In this document: piece after piece, positions 18,707-29,505 of the stretch | Numbering within the stretch: the first letter of the stretch is position 1 | How the letters are laid out: each line of letters begins with the position of its first letter | From: Methylomonas koyamae | Lineage (GTDB): Bacteria; Pseudomonadota; Gammaproteobacteria; Methylococcales; Methylomonadaceae | DNA: 64,000 nucleotides | Assembly (NCBI RefSeq): GCF_006483455.1 | Contig: NZ_PPPU01000012.1 | Span: 1 to 64,000, forward strand | Direction of reading: 5' to 3' | Made by a program: the position numbers and the translations under genes | Notes under the pieces: model-generated | Database searches by the model: none | What the model was told of the DNA's origin: nothing | What the model saw: the letters and a program-made list of their open reading frames with translations, nothing else

Positions 18707-21700
18707 TCAATCCGGCCTTGCGGCCGCACTCAAATAACCCTCGAAATCCTCGGCCGGCAACGGCTGCGAAAAGTGGTAGCCCTGGCCGTAGTCGCAGCCG
18801 GATTCGAGCAGCAAACGGAGTTGGTTTTCGGTTTCCAGACCTTCGGCGACGACTTGCATGCCCAGCTTATGCGCCATGACGATGATGGCTTCGCATAACG
18901 CCATGTCGCTCGAGTCCGGGGCTAAATTGGCGACGAAGGAGCGGTCGATTTTCAAATAATCGATATCGAATTTTTTCAGATAAGCCAATGCCGAATAACC
19001 GGTGCCGAAGTCGTCGAGCGCTATCTGCATGCCGGCCTCGCGAAATGCTTGCAGGCTATTGCGGACCACGTTGCTGGCATCCAGTAGTAGACCCTCGGTA
19101 ATTTCCACGACCAGGCCTTGCCCGGCCAATCCCAAAGCCCGCAGTTGGCTTAACCATTCGTCATGTATTTGGCTACCGTAAAATTGCGCAGGCGACTTGT
19201 TGATACTGATTTGAAACTCGGGATGGTAAAGCTCCCGCCAGCGCTTGGCCTGCCGCGCCGCCTGCTCGAACACCCAGTTCCCGATCTCGACGATCAAGCC
19301 GTTATCCTCCGCGATCGGGATGAATTCGGTGGGATTGATTTGCCCGCGCTCGGGATGGTGCCAACGCAATAGAGCTTCGGCTTTCAATATTCTGCCGGAA
19401 GCCAGTTCGACGATAGGCTGGTAATACAGCTGGAATTGTCCAGTTGCCAGTGCGCTCCGTAAATCGCCGGCAATCAACATCCGTTTTTGGGCCGCGGCAT
19501 GCATCGCCGGCGTGAAATAACAGTAGCGGTTGCGGCCTTGCTGCTTGGCGGCATACATGGCCTGGTCGGCGTTTTTGATTAACGCATCGATCTTCTCGGC
19601 GTCCCGCGGATACAGAGTAATGCCGACGCTGGCCGACAAATAAGCGACTTTGTTTTTGAGTTGAAAAGGGGCTGCCAGAGTGCGCAGCACGCTTTGTGCG
19701 ACGCGTTCGGCGCTGGCAATATCATCCAGTTCCGACAGTATCATCGTGAATTCGTCGCCGCCGAGACGCGCCACCGTATCCGATTCTCGTACGCAGCGGC
19801 TCAAGCGTAAGGCGGCGTCTTTCAACAGCATGTCGCCCATGTCGTGGCCCAAGCTGTCGTTGACTTCCTTGAAACGGTCCAGATCGATAAAAATCAGTGC
19901 CAACGGCAGGCCGTTGCGTTGGCATTTTTTGGTTTCCTGTTCCAGTCGGTCATGGAACATGCGGCGGTTGGGCAACCCGGTCAACGGATCGAAATTGGCC
20001 TGAGTCCAAATCAATTCTTCGGATTGTTTTTTCTGCGTAATATCGGAGAACATCGCCACTCGTCGGTGCGGGCTGCCGTCGGCATTGAAAATGGTATTGA
20101 TGGTCAGCAGTTCGGCAAAGATCTCGCCGTTCTTGCGCCGATTCCACAGTTCGCCTTTCCAGTGGCCGCTACTGCCAATCGCTTGCAGCATGGCTTGGTA
20201 AAATTGTTCGCTCTGCCGATTCGAATTTAGGATCGCATGGCTCCGGCCCGCGACCTCGGCCAGCGTGTATCCGGTCAATTCGGTAAAGGCCGGATTTACC
20301 GTGATGATGGCGCAGTCGGCATCCATCACGGCCATTGCTTCGCTACTGTTCTGGTACACCAGCGACGCCAATTGCAAGGCTTCGTTGCTGCGGCTGCGGT
20401 CCACGGCGATTCCGGCCAGATTGGCAGCTTGTTCTATGGCCAGCAAATCATCGGCACTCGGTGCCCCCGGCTTATGTTGATAAATAGCCAGACAGCCCAA
20501 CAATTTGCCAGCGGTGTCGTGAATCGGTTCGGACCAACAGGCGCCCAGTCCGGCTTGAGCGGCCAATTCGCGAAAAGGTGCCCAGTAGGGATGTTGCTGA
20601 ATGTCTTCAACGATAATGCGCTCGCCTGAGTAGGCCCCGGAATCGCTATGTCCGACGCCGTTTTCGACCGGCATGCCATCGATAGTCCGATGGTAAAAAG
20701 CCGGCAGATGAGGGGCGGCGGCAATATGCAATTGTTTGCCGTCGTTATCCAGCAATAGTATCGAGCACAGCAGATCGGGATTCTGGGTTTCGACGGCTAG
20801 AACCACGGCTTCCAGGATGCCGGCCAGTGGTGCGCCTTTGGCGATCAACTCCAGGACGTGATTATGGGCGCGTTCCCGGTCCGCCGCCTGCTGGCGGTCG
20901 GAAATGTCCATGGCGATACCGATCACTCCGGCCGGCTTGCCGTCGATATCTTGCAGACGGGCGCGGGTGATTTGCAGCACCCGGCGTTTGCCGTCCGCGA
21001 ATGTCATGCGTTCCAACGACTGGTGAACCGGTTCTGCTCCGTTCAGGCAGTCCTGGTCGGCGGCGTTAAACCGCGATGCCAATTCCTCGCCTAGCGACTC
21101 AGCCAAATCCGGGTTGGCAATGACTTGGTTTTCCGCCAATCCGAGGTGGTCGCAAAAGGTTTTATTGGCGAAGGAAAATTGCCGGTTTGCGTCAATCAAC
21201 CAAATTCCGACCGGTGCATTATCCAAAATGGCGTGCAACTTAGCTTCGGACGCATATAGCTCGGCCACCTGGTTGTTCAGTTGCCCGGTCATGGCGACGA
21301 AATTTTTCGCCAGATAACCGATTTCGTCGTGGCGGTCGATTGGAACGGCTTCCAAGCGTTGGCCAAGCCGAAACCGACTGACGGCCTGGGTCATCTGATC
21401 TAGCGGTTTGGCCAGTATTCTGGCCAATACCAACGAAATTGCGCTGGCCAACAGGCTGAAGATCGCGGTGATCTCCACCACTTTCCAGCCCAGCAAGTGG
21501 CTGCCGGTCAATACCTCGGCCAAGGGGGTGTAAATACCCAGTAGCGCGAAGCGTCGGTTATACGGGTCTAGCGGTAATTTGACGAAGGCCGCTAACGACG
21601 ACGGCGCCAAGGTTCGCTCGGCGCCGGTCGCGAACACCGCCAAATTCCGCTCGCCGTGCAACACGCCTTCGATTTCGGGAATATCGTTCTGAATCTGGAA

Positions 21701-22450
21701 ACGACGGCCGTTCTCGAAGCCGAAGGTCTTGGTTTTGTCGGGGTGGATCAGATAATCGCCGTTGCCGTTGCTCAGTAGCAATTGGGTGTGAGGTGGCAGC
21801 CGGCGGCTAATCAGCGCAAATAAGCCGTCGAGGTCGACATTGATAACCAGCAACGCGATGTGAGTGCCTGCCGGCGATGAAATCGGTAGCGCGATGCGTA
21901 CCGTGGGCTTGCCGAAACCTTGGTGGGAGCCAAGTTCCTGGTTTAAATTGATCTCGGAGACGTAAATTTCATCGGCGCTGGCTAAATGCAAGGTTTCGAA
22001 CACGTACGGAAAATGGTTCTTTTCCTGCAACTGCGCCTCCGGAACGATCTGTACGCCGTCTTGGTCCCGGTCGACGCGGACCAGTTCCTTGCCGTAACGC
22101 TGGGCATGGATCAGCCGGACTTGGCTGTATTCCGGGTGACTTTTCAGCAATGCCGAAAACAGGTCGGCTAATTCGGCTTTCGCGGCGTCGAGCTGGCTGG
22201 CGGGATTTGCCAAGGCGATTTCTCGGCATAGCTTGAGGTTCGCCAGCGTTTTGGCGTCTTTTGCGGTGGCGGCCAACGCATCGCCGAAGCGGAACGATAA
22301 GCCCTGGACGGTGCTTAGCAACTGTGTTTGCGCGGTGCCGACCAGCAGCTGGCGGCTGCGGTCGTAGACGTAATAACCGGTCAGGCCGGTGGAAACGGTA
22401 CCCAGCAAGGCTAGCCAGAATCCTAGTTTGATCCCGACGCTTGCCTTCAT
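18707..22450 (-). CDS. Membrane sensor with Cache-HAMP-PAS-GAF-PAS-GGDEF-EAL domains
   Basis: This large cyclic-di-GMP enzyme has 1247 aa from the ATG at 22450 (MKASVGIKLGFWLALLGTVS); the longer open frame upstream runs through the preceding gene. In order: a membrane helix (about 8-28), a periplasmic Cache-like sensor (about 30-310), a second helix (about 320-345), HAMP, PAS (about 400-520, DNAPVGIWLIDANRQFSFAN), GAF (about 530-680), PAS (about 690-805), GGDEF and EAL. The cyclase signature RLGGDEF is intact at about 895-901, and EALLRW begins at 1025, with ITEGLL and DDFGTGYSAL later. Both activities look possible. The start overlaps the stop of the binding-protein gene, so the two are translationally coupled and may form a ligand-responsive pair. 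Confidence 0.9.
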   Translation of the reverse strand: MKASVGIKLGFWLALLGTVSTGLTGYYVYDRSRQLLVGTAQTQLLSTVQGLSFRFGDALAATAKDAKTLANLKLCREIALANPASQLDAAKAELADLFSALLKSHPEYSQVRLIHAQRYGKELVRVDRDQDGVQIVPEAQLQEKNHFPYVFETLHLASADEIYVSEINLNQELGSHQGFGKPTVRIALPISSPAGTHIALLVINVDLDGLFALISRRLPPHTQLLLSNGNGDYLIHPDKTKTFGFENGRRFQIQNDIPEIEGVLHGERNLAVFATGAERTLAPSSLAAFVKLPLDPYNRRFALLGIYTPLAEVLTGSHLLGWKVVEITAIFSLLASAISLVLARILAKPLDQMTQAVSRFRLGQRLEAVPIDRHDEIGYLAKNFVAMTGQLNNQVAELYASEAKLHAILDNAPVGIWLIDANRQFSFANKTFCDHLGLAENQVIANPDLAESLGEELASRFNAADQDCLNGAEPVHQSLERMTFADGKRRVLQITRARLQDIDGKPAGVIGIAMDISDRQQAADRERAHNHVLELIAKGAPLAGILEAVVLAVETQNPDLLCSILLLDNDGKQLHIAAAPHLPAFYHRTIDGMPVENGVGHSDSGAYSGERIIVEDIQQHPYWAPFRELAAQAGLGACWSEPIHDTAGKLLGCLAIYQHKPGAPSADDLLAIEQAANLAGIAVDRSRSNEALQLASLVYQNSSEAMAVMDADCAIITVNPAFTELTGYTLAEVAGRSHAILNSNRQSEQFYQAMLQAIGSSGHWKGELWNRRKNGEIFAELLTINTIFNADGSPHRRVAMFSDITQKKQSEELIWTQANFDPLTGLPNRRMFHDRLEQETKKCQRNGLPLALIFIDLDRFKEVNDSLGHDMGDMLLKDAALRLSRCVRESDTVARLGGDEFTMILSELDDIASAERVAQSVLRTLAAPFQLKNKVAYLSASVGITLYPRDAEKIDALIKNADQAMYAAKQQGRNRYCYFTPAMHAAAQKRMLIAGDLRSALATGQFQLYYQPIVELASGRILKAEALLRWHHPERGQINPTEFIPIAEDNGLIVEIGNWVFEQAARQAKRWRELYHPEFQISINKSPAQFYGSQIHDEWLSQLRALGLAGQGLVVEITEGLLLDASNVVRNSLQAFREAGMQIALDDFGTGYSALAYLKKFDIDYLKIDRSFVANLAPDSSDMALCEAIIVMAHKLGMQVVAEGLETENQLRLLLESGCDYGQGYHFSQPLPAEDFEGYLSAAARPD

Positions 22451-23487
22451 CAAAACGCCTCGGGCGGTTCGCCGGAAATAACGCGATCCCACAGCTGTTT
22501 TTGCAGGTCCGGATTGGCGACGGGTTCCAGCCAAATCAGTTTTTGCCCGGATTCGGTGTCGGGGTGGGCGGAGATGGTGTTTGCCAAGCCGTGACGGGCA
22601 CTGAGGCGTTCGCTGACGGCAGGTTCCAGCGTGTAATCAATCCATTGTTCGGCCAATGCCGGGTTGGGTGCGTTGCGGGTAATCGCCCAGCAATCCAGCC
22701 AAGCCAGCGCGCCTTCTTGCGGAATCAGATAGCCGACATCGGCGCCGGCGTCGCGCAAGGCTTTCAGTTGCTGGCTGCCGTAATTGCCGAACACCAGTGC
22801 GACATCGTGGCGCATAAACAGCTGGACCGCTTGTTCCGCCGTCGAATAAAAGGTCAGCACGTTGCGGCGTAATTTCGCCAGTTCGCGCGCGGCTTCGGTC
22901 AGATTGCCATCTGAGAGTCGAAACGGATTGGCGGCGCCCAGCAATAGTCCGACCAACGAGAAATTATGGTCGCTGGTGTTAAATGCCAGGACCCGGCCAC
23001 GGTAGGCAGGGTCCCACATTGCGGCCATCGATTGTGGTGGTTCGGCAATGATCTTGCGGTTGTAGATCAAGCCCATTTCCGCATAGGTGTAGGGAATTGC
23101 GAACACCTGCCCCTGCCGAACCAAACCTGGAATTGCCGCCAGATCGCGAAAACGCGGCAGTTGCCGGGCATGATTGGCGAGCCGGCTGGGATCGAGCCCT
23201 TGCACTAAATTCCGGTCGATATAGCGCTGCAGTTCGGCCGTGTTGACTGCAAACACGTCGTAGGCGGCATGGTTGATCTTGTACCACAGGTCGTCGTCGG
23301 AATTGGCGTAAGTCACTTCCACCTTGGCGGCGTAGCGGTATTCGAATTCGCGGACAGTATCGGCGTCGGCATAACCGTCCCAGGCCAACACTCGCAAGAC
23401 TTCCGTTGCCGCTACCGTCGCGGGGCAGAGCGCACAAATAATCGCCAGTACAGCGATGGTGGCGGCGAATCGAAAGCGTGGTGCCAT
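22450..23487 (-). CDS. Polyamine-type extracytoplasmic solute-binding protein (PotD/PotF-like), orphan
   Basis: This 345-aa protein has a signal peptide (MAPRFRFAATIAVLAIICAL, cleavage near VAA). The binding-protein fold opens with VLRVLAWDGYADADTVREFE, as in spermidine/putrescine binders. Other family stretches are TYANSDDDLWYKINHAAYDV, IPYTYAEMGLIYN, VLTFYSTAEQAVQLFMRHDV and WIDYTLEPAVSE. No permease or ATPase genes adjoin it. Instead its TGA overlaps the ATG of the GGDEF-EAL sensor, so it more likely presents a ligand to that sensor's periplasmic domain than works in transport (inference from context). Confidence 0.82.
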   Translation of the reverse strand: MAPRFRFAATIAVLAIICALCPATVAATEVLRVLAWDGYADADTVREFEYRYAAKVEVTYANSDDDLWYKINHAAYDVFAVNTAELQRYIDRNLVQGLDPSRLANHARQLPRFRDLAAIPGLVRQGQVFAIPYTYAEMGLIYNRKIIAEPPQSMAAMWDPAYRGRVLAFNTSDHNFSLVGLLLGAANPFRLSDGNLTEAARELAKLRRNVLTFYSTAEQAVQLFMRHDVALVFGNYGSQQLKALRDAGADVGYLIPQEGALAWLDCWAITRNAPNPALAEQWIDYTLEPAVSERLSARHGLANTISAHPDTESGQKLIWLEPVANPDLQKQLWDRVISGEPPEAF

Positions 23488-23609
23488 AAAGAGTGCCGGG
23501 GCTTATGCTCGATTGACGAAGATGCCTAAGTATATTGGCAGATGGGGCAGAGTGTGGGCCGCTAAACGCTGGAAACGTCGCCGCCGCGGCATTTGCCGAC
23601 TAAAGCGTG

Positions 23610-24398
23610 TCAGTCGGTCGTTTCCACTTTGACCAGAATCCGCAGCTGGTTGTGCCGCGTGGCGTCGTTGAAACTGTTGAATCCGCTATGCCGGCTGTTT
23701 TCGTCATCGACGTTGCCGGCAATTTCGACCCATTCGCCCAGATTGGCGCGTATCGAGGTCTGTGCCGACTGGGTGTCGAGTTGGCCATTCTGGCGAAAGC
23801 GATCGGACCAGGGGGCAACGTCGATGATTACTTGCCGGCCGACCAGGCGCGGCGTGACGGCGAATCCGGTCGTCGCTTCGACCATTTGGGTGTTGCTGTA
23901 AACGCTGGCGCCGTAGCCGTATTGGTAAGCATTGTATTGATGCACCGGCCTTACCTCGCCGGTTCTGATGATGGCCGGCTGGCCTTCCAAGGTGCGCAAT
24001 TGTTGGTGTTGTTGCCGGTTTTCCAAATCGGCCGTGTTGCCGACCATGCCGCGCATCCGAATCGCGTCCGGCGACACTGCGATTGCCGCTTCGGCGTTGA
24101 GTTCGGCGGCGGTTTTGCTGCTGCTTTGCAAGACGCTGATCACCAGGTTGCTGAGGCGGGCGTCCAGTTTGCGCACCAGGGACTGAATGGCCTCCAGCCG
24201 GTCCGGATGGGTTCTGACGATCAGGCTGCTGCCGTTGTCTACCACCCGATCGTTGGCGTCCAGTAATGGCGCCAACAAGGGCAGGATTTCTGAGGCTGGG
24301 CGGTTGGCGAGCGGAATCACTTCCATCACCGGTTCGTCGGCCAGGGCGGCTTGCCCGGCCAAGATTGCCAGCGCCAGCCCAGCGGCCTTAAATTTCAT
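23610..24398 (-). CDS. Exported protein with a secretin N1 (NolW-like) domain, lacking the secretin pore
   Basis: This 262-aa protein starts at the ATG at 24398 (MKFKAAGLALAILAGQAALA). That start lies inside the 3' end of glgA, with an overlap of 11 bases. After the signal peptide, residues about 24-90 match the secretin short domain: VIPLANRPASEILPLLAPLL, then NGSSLIVRTHPDRLEAIQ and LVRKLDARLSNL. The rest (about 95-262) has an SVLQSSSKTAAELNAEA stretch and a beta-rich segment, but no secretin pore domain. Its role is unknown; coupling to glgA is odd for a periplasmic protein. It could be a partner of a type II or IV system encoded elsewhere. Confidence 0.65.
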   Translation of the reverse strand: MKFKAAGLALAILAGQAALADEPVMEVIPLANRPASEILPLLAPLLDANDRVVDNGSSLIVRTHPDRLEAIQSLVRKLDARLSNLVISVLQSSSKTAAELNAEAAIAVSPDAIRMRGMVGNTADLENRQQHQQLRTLEGQPAIIRTGEVRPVHQYNAYQYGYGASVYSNTQMVEATTGFAVTPRLVGRQVIIDVAPWSDRFRQNGQLDTQSAQTSIRANLGEWVEIAGNVDDENSRHSGFNSFNDATRHNQLRILVKVETTD

Positions 24399-25821
24399 CG
24401 TACAAGGCCATGTATTGTGCGGCGCTGTTTTTCCACGAGAAATCCTTGGCCATCGCATTGCGTTGAATCTGATGCCAGATCTTCGGATTATGGTATAGAA
24501 CCAAACTGCGCTTGATGGCTTCGATCAATGCCGCCGCCGAGGCATCGTTGAAGGCAATCCCGCTGGCGGTACCGTTGGCGATGCTTTCCGGCAAGGCGTC
24601 GACCACGGTGTCGGCCAGACCGCCGGTCTTTCTGACGATCGGGATGGTGCCGTAACGTTGGCTGTACATCTGATTTAGTCCGCACGGCTCGAACCGCGAC
24701 GGCATCAGGAAAATGTCGGCCCCGGCTTCGATTTGGTGCGCCAGACGTTCGTCGTAGCCTATCGTTACGGCCACCTTTTCCGGGTAGAGCCGAGCGAACT
24801 CCTGCAAGCGGTACTCTATGCTTTTGTCGCCGCTGCCCAGCAAGGCGAATTGCAGCGGTAAGCTCGTCATTTCCGCCAGACAGTTCAATACCAAGTCTAT
24901 GCCTTTTTGCTCCACCAGTCGGCCGATGAGGCCGAACAAAGGTACATCGGCCGCGACCGGCAGGCCCAGTTGCTGTTGCAATGCGGCTTTGTTGGCCTGC
25001 TTGCCTTCCAGGTTGTCAGCACTGTAATTGTGCGCCAAATAACTGTCGCTGCTCGGGTTCCAAACGGCTGTATCGATGCCGTTGATGATGCCGCTGAGCT
25101 GCTGTTGCTTGTGCGCCAGCAAGCCTTCCAGGCCGTAGCCGAATTCCGGCGTTTGGATTTCCTGGGCGTAGGTGGGGCTGACCGTGGTGATGCGGTCGGC
25201 GTAGGCCAGGCCGCCCTTGATGAACGACAGCATGCCGTGAAATTCGAGTCCTTCCGGGTGCAGCAATTGCCCTGGCAAATTCAGTTGCGAATAGGCGCTA
25301 CCCGGAAACAGGCCTTGGTAAGCCATGTTGTGGATCGTGAACACGGTCGCCGGCGGTTCTTGCTCCAACGACAACAAGGCCGGCGCCAGCCCGGTTTGCC
25401 AGTCGTTGCAATGTAAAATGTCGGCGCGCCAGTCCAGGTAAGCCCGATTCATCGCGACTTCGACGATGATGCGGCAGAACAGTGCAAAGCGCTCGCCGAT
25501 ATTGGCCCAGGGCCGGCCGGCTTCGTCCAGGTAGGGATTGCCGGGGACGTTGAAGAACGGGGGGTAATCGACCAGCCAGACGATGACGCTGCTGTCCGGC
25601 AGTCGGGTTTCCAGCAAATTGACGTCGCAATTATTCACCCGCACCGTGCACAGGTAGCGGCCCGGCTCGCAGTTTTTGATGGCCTGGTAATTGGGCATGA
25701 TGATACGCACGTCCTGACCCAATTCGGCCAAGGCTTGCGGCAAGCTGCCGGCGACATCGGCCAAGCCGCCGGTTTTGATCAGAGGATGGGTTTCGCTGCT
25801 AGCGAACAGGATTTTTTTCAT
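24388..25821 (-). CDS. glgA: Glycogen synthase (ADP-glucose), GT5
   Basis: The enzyme extends alpha-1,4-glucan chains from ADP-glucose. It is 477 aa. The N-terminal ADP-glucose-binding KTGGLADVAGSLPQAL motif lies at residues about 16-31. The catalytic GT-B elements include VFTIHNMAYQGLFPG and the C-terminal MPSRFEPCGLNQMYSQRYG followed by RKTGGLADTV. It lies 9 bases downstream of glgB on the same strand, so both are probably on one transcript divergent from glgC. Confidence 0.97.
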   Translation of the reverse strand: MKKILFASSETHPLIKTGGLADVAGSLPQALAELGQDVRIIMPNYQAIKNCEPGRYLCTVRVNNCDVNLLETRLPDSSVIVWLVDYPPFFNVPGNPYLDEAGRPWANIGERFALFCRIIVEVAMNRAYLDWRADILHCNDWQTGLAPALLSLEQEPPATVFTIHNMAYQGLFPGSAYSQLNLPGQLLHPEGLEFHGMLSFIKGGLAYADRITTVSPTYAQEIQTPEFGYGLEGLLAHKQQQLSGIINGIDTAVWNPSSDSYLAHNYSADNLEGKQANKAALQQQLGLPVAADVPLFGLIGRLVEQKGIDLVLNCLAEMTSLPLQFALLGSGDKSIEYRLQEFARLYPEKVAVTIGYDERLAHQIEAGADIFLMPSRFEPCGLNQMYSQRYGTIPIVRKTGGLADTVVDALPESIANGTASGIAFNDASAAALIEAIKRSLVLYHNPKIWHQIQRNAMAKDFSWKNSAAQYMALYDEI

Positions 25822-25830
25822 ATCGGAGAA

Positions 25831-28008
25831 CTACATTTTCAAAATGATGCCGGCTAAGGGCGGTAAGGTGACGGCAATCGAATGTTGCTGGCCCATCCAC
25901 GGTTGCGGTTCGGACAATACCGTCCCGTTGCCGACGTTGCTGCCGTCGTAATATTGCGAGTCGGAGTTGAAAATTTCGAAGTAGGTGCCCGGTTGCGGCA
26001 CGCCGATCCGATAGCTTTCCCGCGGCACCGGTGTGAAATTCAGGATGACGATCAAATCTTCGTGCGCCGATTTGCGCCGGTAGCTGATGATGGACTGCTG
26101 GTAGTCGTGGCAATCGATCCATTCGAAGCCTTGATGTTCGAAATCGTACCGGTGTAACGCGGCATGGCTGCTGTATAGCTTGTTCAGATCCTTGACCAAT
26201 GTCTGCAAGCCGCGATGGTGGGGATAGTCCAACACGTACCAATCCAAGGTACGGTTACAACTCCACTCGGTGCCCTGGCCGAATTCGCAGCCCATGAACA
26301 ACAGCTTCTTGCCGGGATAGGTGAACATCATGGTATAGAGCAGGCGCAGGTTCGCGAAACGCTGCCATTCGTCGCCGGGCATTTTGTTCAGCAGGGAGCC
26401 TTTGCCGTGCACCACTTCGTCGTGCGAAAACGGTAGCACGAAGTTTTCGGTGAAGGCGTACAACAGGCCGAAGGTCAGCGAATCGTGATGGTAGGAGCGG
26501 TGAATCGGCTGCTCTTGCATGTAATGCAGAATGTCGTGCATCCAGCCCATATTCCATTTCATCGAGAAGCCCAAGCCACCGGTCCAGGTCGGCCGGGTCA
26601 CTTGCGGCCAGGAGGTGGATTCTTCGGCCATGATCACGGTGCCGGGGTGCTGCTCGTGGGTCACCGTATTCATATGGCGCAGGAAGTCGATCGCTTCCAG
26701 GTTTTCGTTGCCGCCGTACATATTGGGAATCCAGTCGTTGGCGTCGCGCGAGTAATCCAGATACAGCATCGAGGCGACCGCATCGACGCGCAGACCGTCC
26801 AGATGGAATTCCTCCAGCCAGAAGAAGGCGCTGGACAGCAGGAAGTTTTTCACTTCATTGCGGCTGTAGTTGTAGATCAATGTGCCCCAATCGCGATGTT
26901 CGCCTTTGCGCGGGTCTTCGTGCTCGTAAAGCGGGGTGCCGTCGAAGCGACCCAGCGCGAAGCTGTCCTTCGGAAAATGTGCCGGCACCCAGTCCAGGAT
27001 CACACCGATGCCGTTTTGGTGGCAGTGATCGACGAAAAAACGGAAGTCGTCCGGCGTGCCGTGGCGGCTGGTCGGCGCAAAATAACCGGTGGTCTGGTAG
27101 CCCCAGGAAATGTCCAGCGGGTGTTCGGTGACCGGTAACAGTTCGATGTGGGTAAAGCCCATTTCCTTGACGTAATCGACCAATTGCGCGGCCAGATCGC
27201 GGTAGTTCAGAAAATTGCCGCGGTGGTCGCGCCGCCAAGAGCCGAGGTGTACTTCGTAGATCGACATCGGCCGGTGGAGCCAGTCGTGTTGTGGCCGTTG
27301 CTCCATCCAGGCGCCGTCGCGCCAGATGTAGGCATCCTCGTCGACCACGATTGCCGCAGTGGATGGACGAAACTCGAACTGCTGGCCGTAAGGGTCGGTT
27401 TTGACCAGCACCTGGCCGCTGTGGCGGTTCAGGATTTCGAACTTGTACAGGTTGCCTACCGTCAGGCCCGGAATAAAGATCTCCCAAATGCCGCTGTTGC
27501 CCAGATTGCGCATCGAATGGCAACGGCCATCCCAGCGATTGAAGTCGCCGATGGCGCTGACTCGTTGCGCGTTGGGAGCCCAGACGGCGAAATGCACGCC
27601 TTCAATGCCGTCGACCGTCATCAAATGGGCGCCGAGCTTTTGGTAAATGTGCCAATGCCTGCCTTCGCCGAACAGATGTTGGTCGAATTCCGGCAGTATC
27701 GGCCCGAAGCTATAAGGATCGTACTGGCAGTGGCTGCCGCCGTCTTTGTCCAGCCAGATTAACTGGTAGTGGGCCGGAACGCCGGTTTTGCCGGGGCGGT
27801 ATTCGAAGAAATCGCTGTCCGGGATGCGTTGGAATTCGCCGCCGTCGGCTGCCAGTTTGACGGATTCGGCGTAGGGCAAAAAGGCGCGGAGAATGGTGTC
27901 GCCGCCTACGGTATGGCGGCCCAAAACCGAGAACGGATCGTGATGTTTGGCATCTTTAATTTTGACGAGTTCTGAATCAAGCGAATGTAACGGGCTTGGC
28001 TTGTTCAT
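25831..28008 (-). CDS. glgB: 1,4-alpha-glucan branching enzyme GlgB, GH13
   Basis: This enzyme introduces alpha-1,6 branches into glycogen. It is 725 aa with N-terminal N1 and CBM48 modules (about 110-200), a TIM barrel and a C-terminal beta domain. Catalytic blocks are [20 protein letters not shown] (nucleophile Asp), [13 protein letters not shown] (acid Glu) and [15 protein letters not shown] (third acid). It precedes glgA. A second, unrelated branching enzyme of family GH57 is encoded at 45435. Confidence 0.97.
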   Translation of the reverse strand: MNKPSPLHSLDSELVKIKDAKHHDPFSVLGRHTVGGDTILRAFLPYAESVKLAADGGEFQRIPDSDFFEYRPGKTGVPAHYQLIWLDKDGGSHCQYDPYSFGPILPEFDQHLFGEGRHWHIYQKLGAHLMTVDGIEGVHFAVWAPNAQRVSAIGDFNRWDGRCHSMRNLGNSGIWEIFIPGLTVGNLYKFEILNRHSGQVLVKTDPYGQQFEFRPSTAAIVVDEDAYIWRDGAWMEQRPQHDWLHRPMSIYEVHLGSWRRDHRGNFLNYRDLAAQLVDYVKEMGFTHIELLPVTEHPLDISWGYQTTGYFAPTSRHGTPDDFRFFVDHCHQNGIGVILDWVPAHFPKDSFALGRFDGTPLYEHEDPRKGEHRDWGTLIYNYSRNEVKNFLLSSAFFWLEEFHLDGLRVDAVASMLYLDYSRDANDWIPNMYGGNENLEAIDFLRHMNTVTHEQHPGTVIMAEESTSWPQVTRPTWTGGLGFSMKWNMGWMHDILHYMQEQPIHRSYHHDSLTFGLLYAFTENFVLPFSHDEVVHGKGSLLNKMPGDEWQRFANLRLLYTMMFTYPGKKLLFMGCEFGQGTEWSCNRTLDWYVLDYPHHRGLQTLVKDLNKLYSSHAALHRYDFEHQGFEWIDCHDYQQSIISYRRKSAHEDLIVILNFTPVPRESYRIGVPQPGTYFEIFNSDSQYYDGSNVGNGTVLSEPQPWMGQQHSIAVTLPPLAGIILKM

Positions 28009-28224
28009 CTTGCAGGGCCTCAGTATAGTTAGGGTTAAGCGTTGGGCGGGGACGGCGATTTTGCTAAAAGACCGGCGTTAATAGTAGCAATGCGTATGGG
28101 TTTTTACTTTTCCGTGAAGAGTAACGATAATGGCTCAGCGCGGCAAGTGCCAGCTCGAGAAATCTGCATCGGCCGGCCGCCGCCCGTATTTGCAGTAAAG
28201 CTTATCAATTGAACGAGGAAATAC
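28009..28224. promoter_or_regulatory. Divergent control region between glgB and glgC
   Basis: These 216 bases separate the leftward glgBA genes from the rightward glgC-GH57-malQ genes, so they must hold promoters for both. The glgC ribosome site GAGGAAAT is clear just before its ATG. I found no convincing -35/-10 pair or operator by eye. Confidence 0.5.
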
Positions 28225-29505
28225 ATGTCAGTCGTCGATACACATCAGCAGGAGAGACGGGTAAACGATTTAACCCGCAATACCATCGCTTTAATTTTGG
28301 CTGGCGGACGCGGCTCGCGGTTGAAGAACATGACGGACTGGCGGGCTAAGCCGGCGGTACCTTTCGGCGGCAAGTTTCGGATTATCGATTTTCCATTATC
28401 GAATTGCATCAACTCGGATATTCGCAAGATCGGAATCCTGACCCAATACAAAGCCGATTCCTTGATTCGGCACATTCAGCAAGGCTGGGGCTTCCTGCGC
28501 GGCGAATTCGGCGAATACGTCGATCTGATGCCGGCGCAGCAGCGCCACGACGAACACTCCTGGTATCAGGGCACAGCCGATGCAATCTACCAAAACATCG
28601 ATATTTTACGGGCGCGCAATCCGGAGTTCGTGTTGGTCTTGGCCGGCGACCACATTTACAAAATGGATTACTCGGTGATGTTGGCCGACCATGTCGCGAA
28701 CAAGGCCGACCTGACCATCGGCTGTATCGAAGTGTCGCTGGAAGATGCTAAGGCGTTCGGGGTAATGCACGTCGACGACAACCGTCGGGTCAAGGCCTTC
28801 GTCGAAAAGCCGGAAAATCCGCCGGTCATGCCGGGCCGGGAGAACACCGCGCTGGCGTCTATGGGGATTTACATTTTTAACGCCGGGTTTTTGTTCGAGC
28901 AACTGATCAAAGATGCGGACACCAAGGGGTCCAGCCGCGATTTCGGCAAAGACATCATTCCGGCGGTAATCGACAAGTACCGGGTCAACGCCTATCCGTT
29001 TTTGGATCTGCAAAGCGGCCAGCAAAGCTACTGGCGCGACGTCGGAACCATCGACGCTTACTGGACCGCCAACATGGAGCTGGTCGGCGTCAAACCGGAC
29101 CTGAATCTGTACGACAACACTTGGCCGATCTGGACCTACCAAGCGCAGACGCCGCCGGCTAAATTCGTGTTCGACGACGACGACCGCCGCGGTCAAGCCA
29201 TCGACTCGATGGTCTCCGGCGGCTGTGTGATATCCGGCGCGACGGTCAGGCACTCGCTGTTGTTCTCGCAAGTCAGGGTCAATTCCTATAGCATCGTAGA
29301 GGATTCGGTGGTGCTGCCGGAAGTCAATATCGGCCGGCATTGCCGGATCAAGAAAGCGATCATCGAAAAAGGCTGCCAAGTGCCGGAAGGCACCGTGATC
29401 GGCGAAAACCGGGCTGAAGACGAAAAGCGCTTTCATGTCAGCGAGGGCGGCGTCGTGCTGGTGACCTCCGACATGTTGGGGCAACGCCGGAATTATGTCC
29501 GCTAA
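28225..29505 (+). CDS. glgC: Glucose-1-phosphate adenylyltransferase
   Basis: The enzyme makes ADP-glucose, the committed and allosterically controlled step of bacterial glycogen synthesis. It is 426 aa. The nucleotide-binding start is [20 protein letters not shown], followed by [19 protein letters not shown]. The catalytic [12 protein letters not shown] and the substrate-binding FVEKPENPP stretch are present, and the C-terminal left-handed beta-helix is complete. A good ribosome site (GAGGAAAT) precedes the ATG. Its end overlaps the next gene by 11 bases. Confidence 0.97.
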   Translation: MSVVDTHQQERRVNDLTRNTIALILAGGRGSRLKNMTDWRAKPAVPFGGKFRIIDFPLSNCINSDIRKIGILTQYKADSLIRHIQQGWGFLRGEFGEYVDLMPAQQRHDEHSWYQGTADAIYQNIDILRARNPEFVLVLAGDHIYKMDYSVMLADHVANKADLTIGCIEVSLEDAKAFGVMHVDDNRRVKAFVEKPENPPVMPGRENTALASMGIYIFNAGFLFEQLIKDADTKGSSRDFGKDIIPAVIDKYRVNAYPFLDLQSGQQSYWRDVGTIDAYWTANMELVGVKPDLNLYDNTWPIWTYQAQTPPAKFVFDDDDRRGQAIDSMVSGGCVISGATVRHSLLFSQVRVNSYSIVEDSVVLPEVNIGRHCRIKKAIIEKGCQVPEGTVIGENRAEDEKRFHVSEGGVVLVTSDMLGQRRNYVR

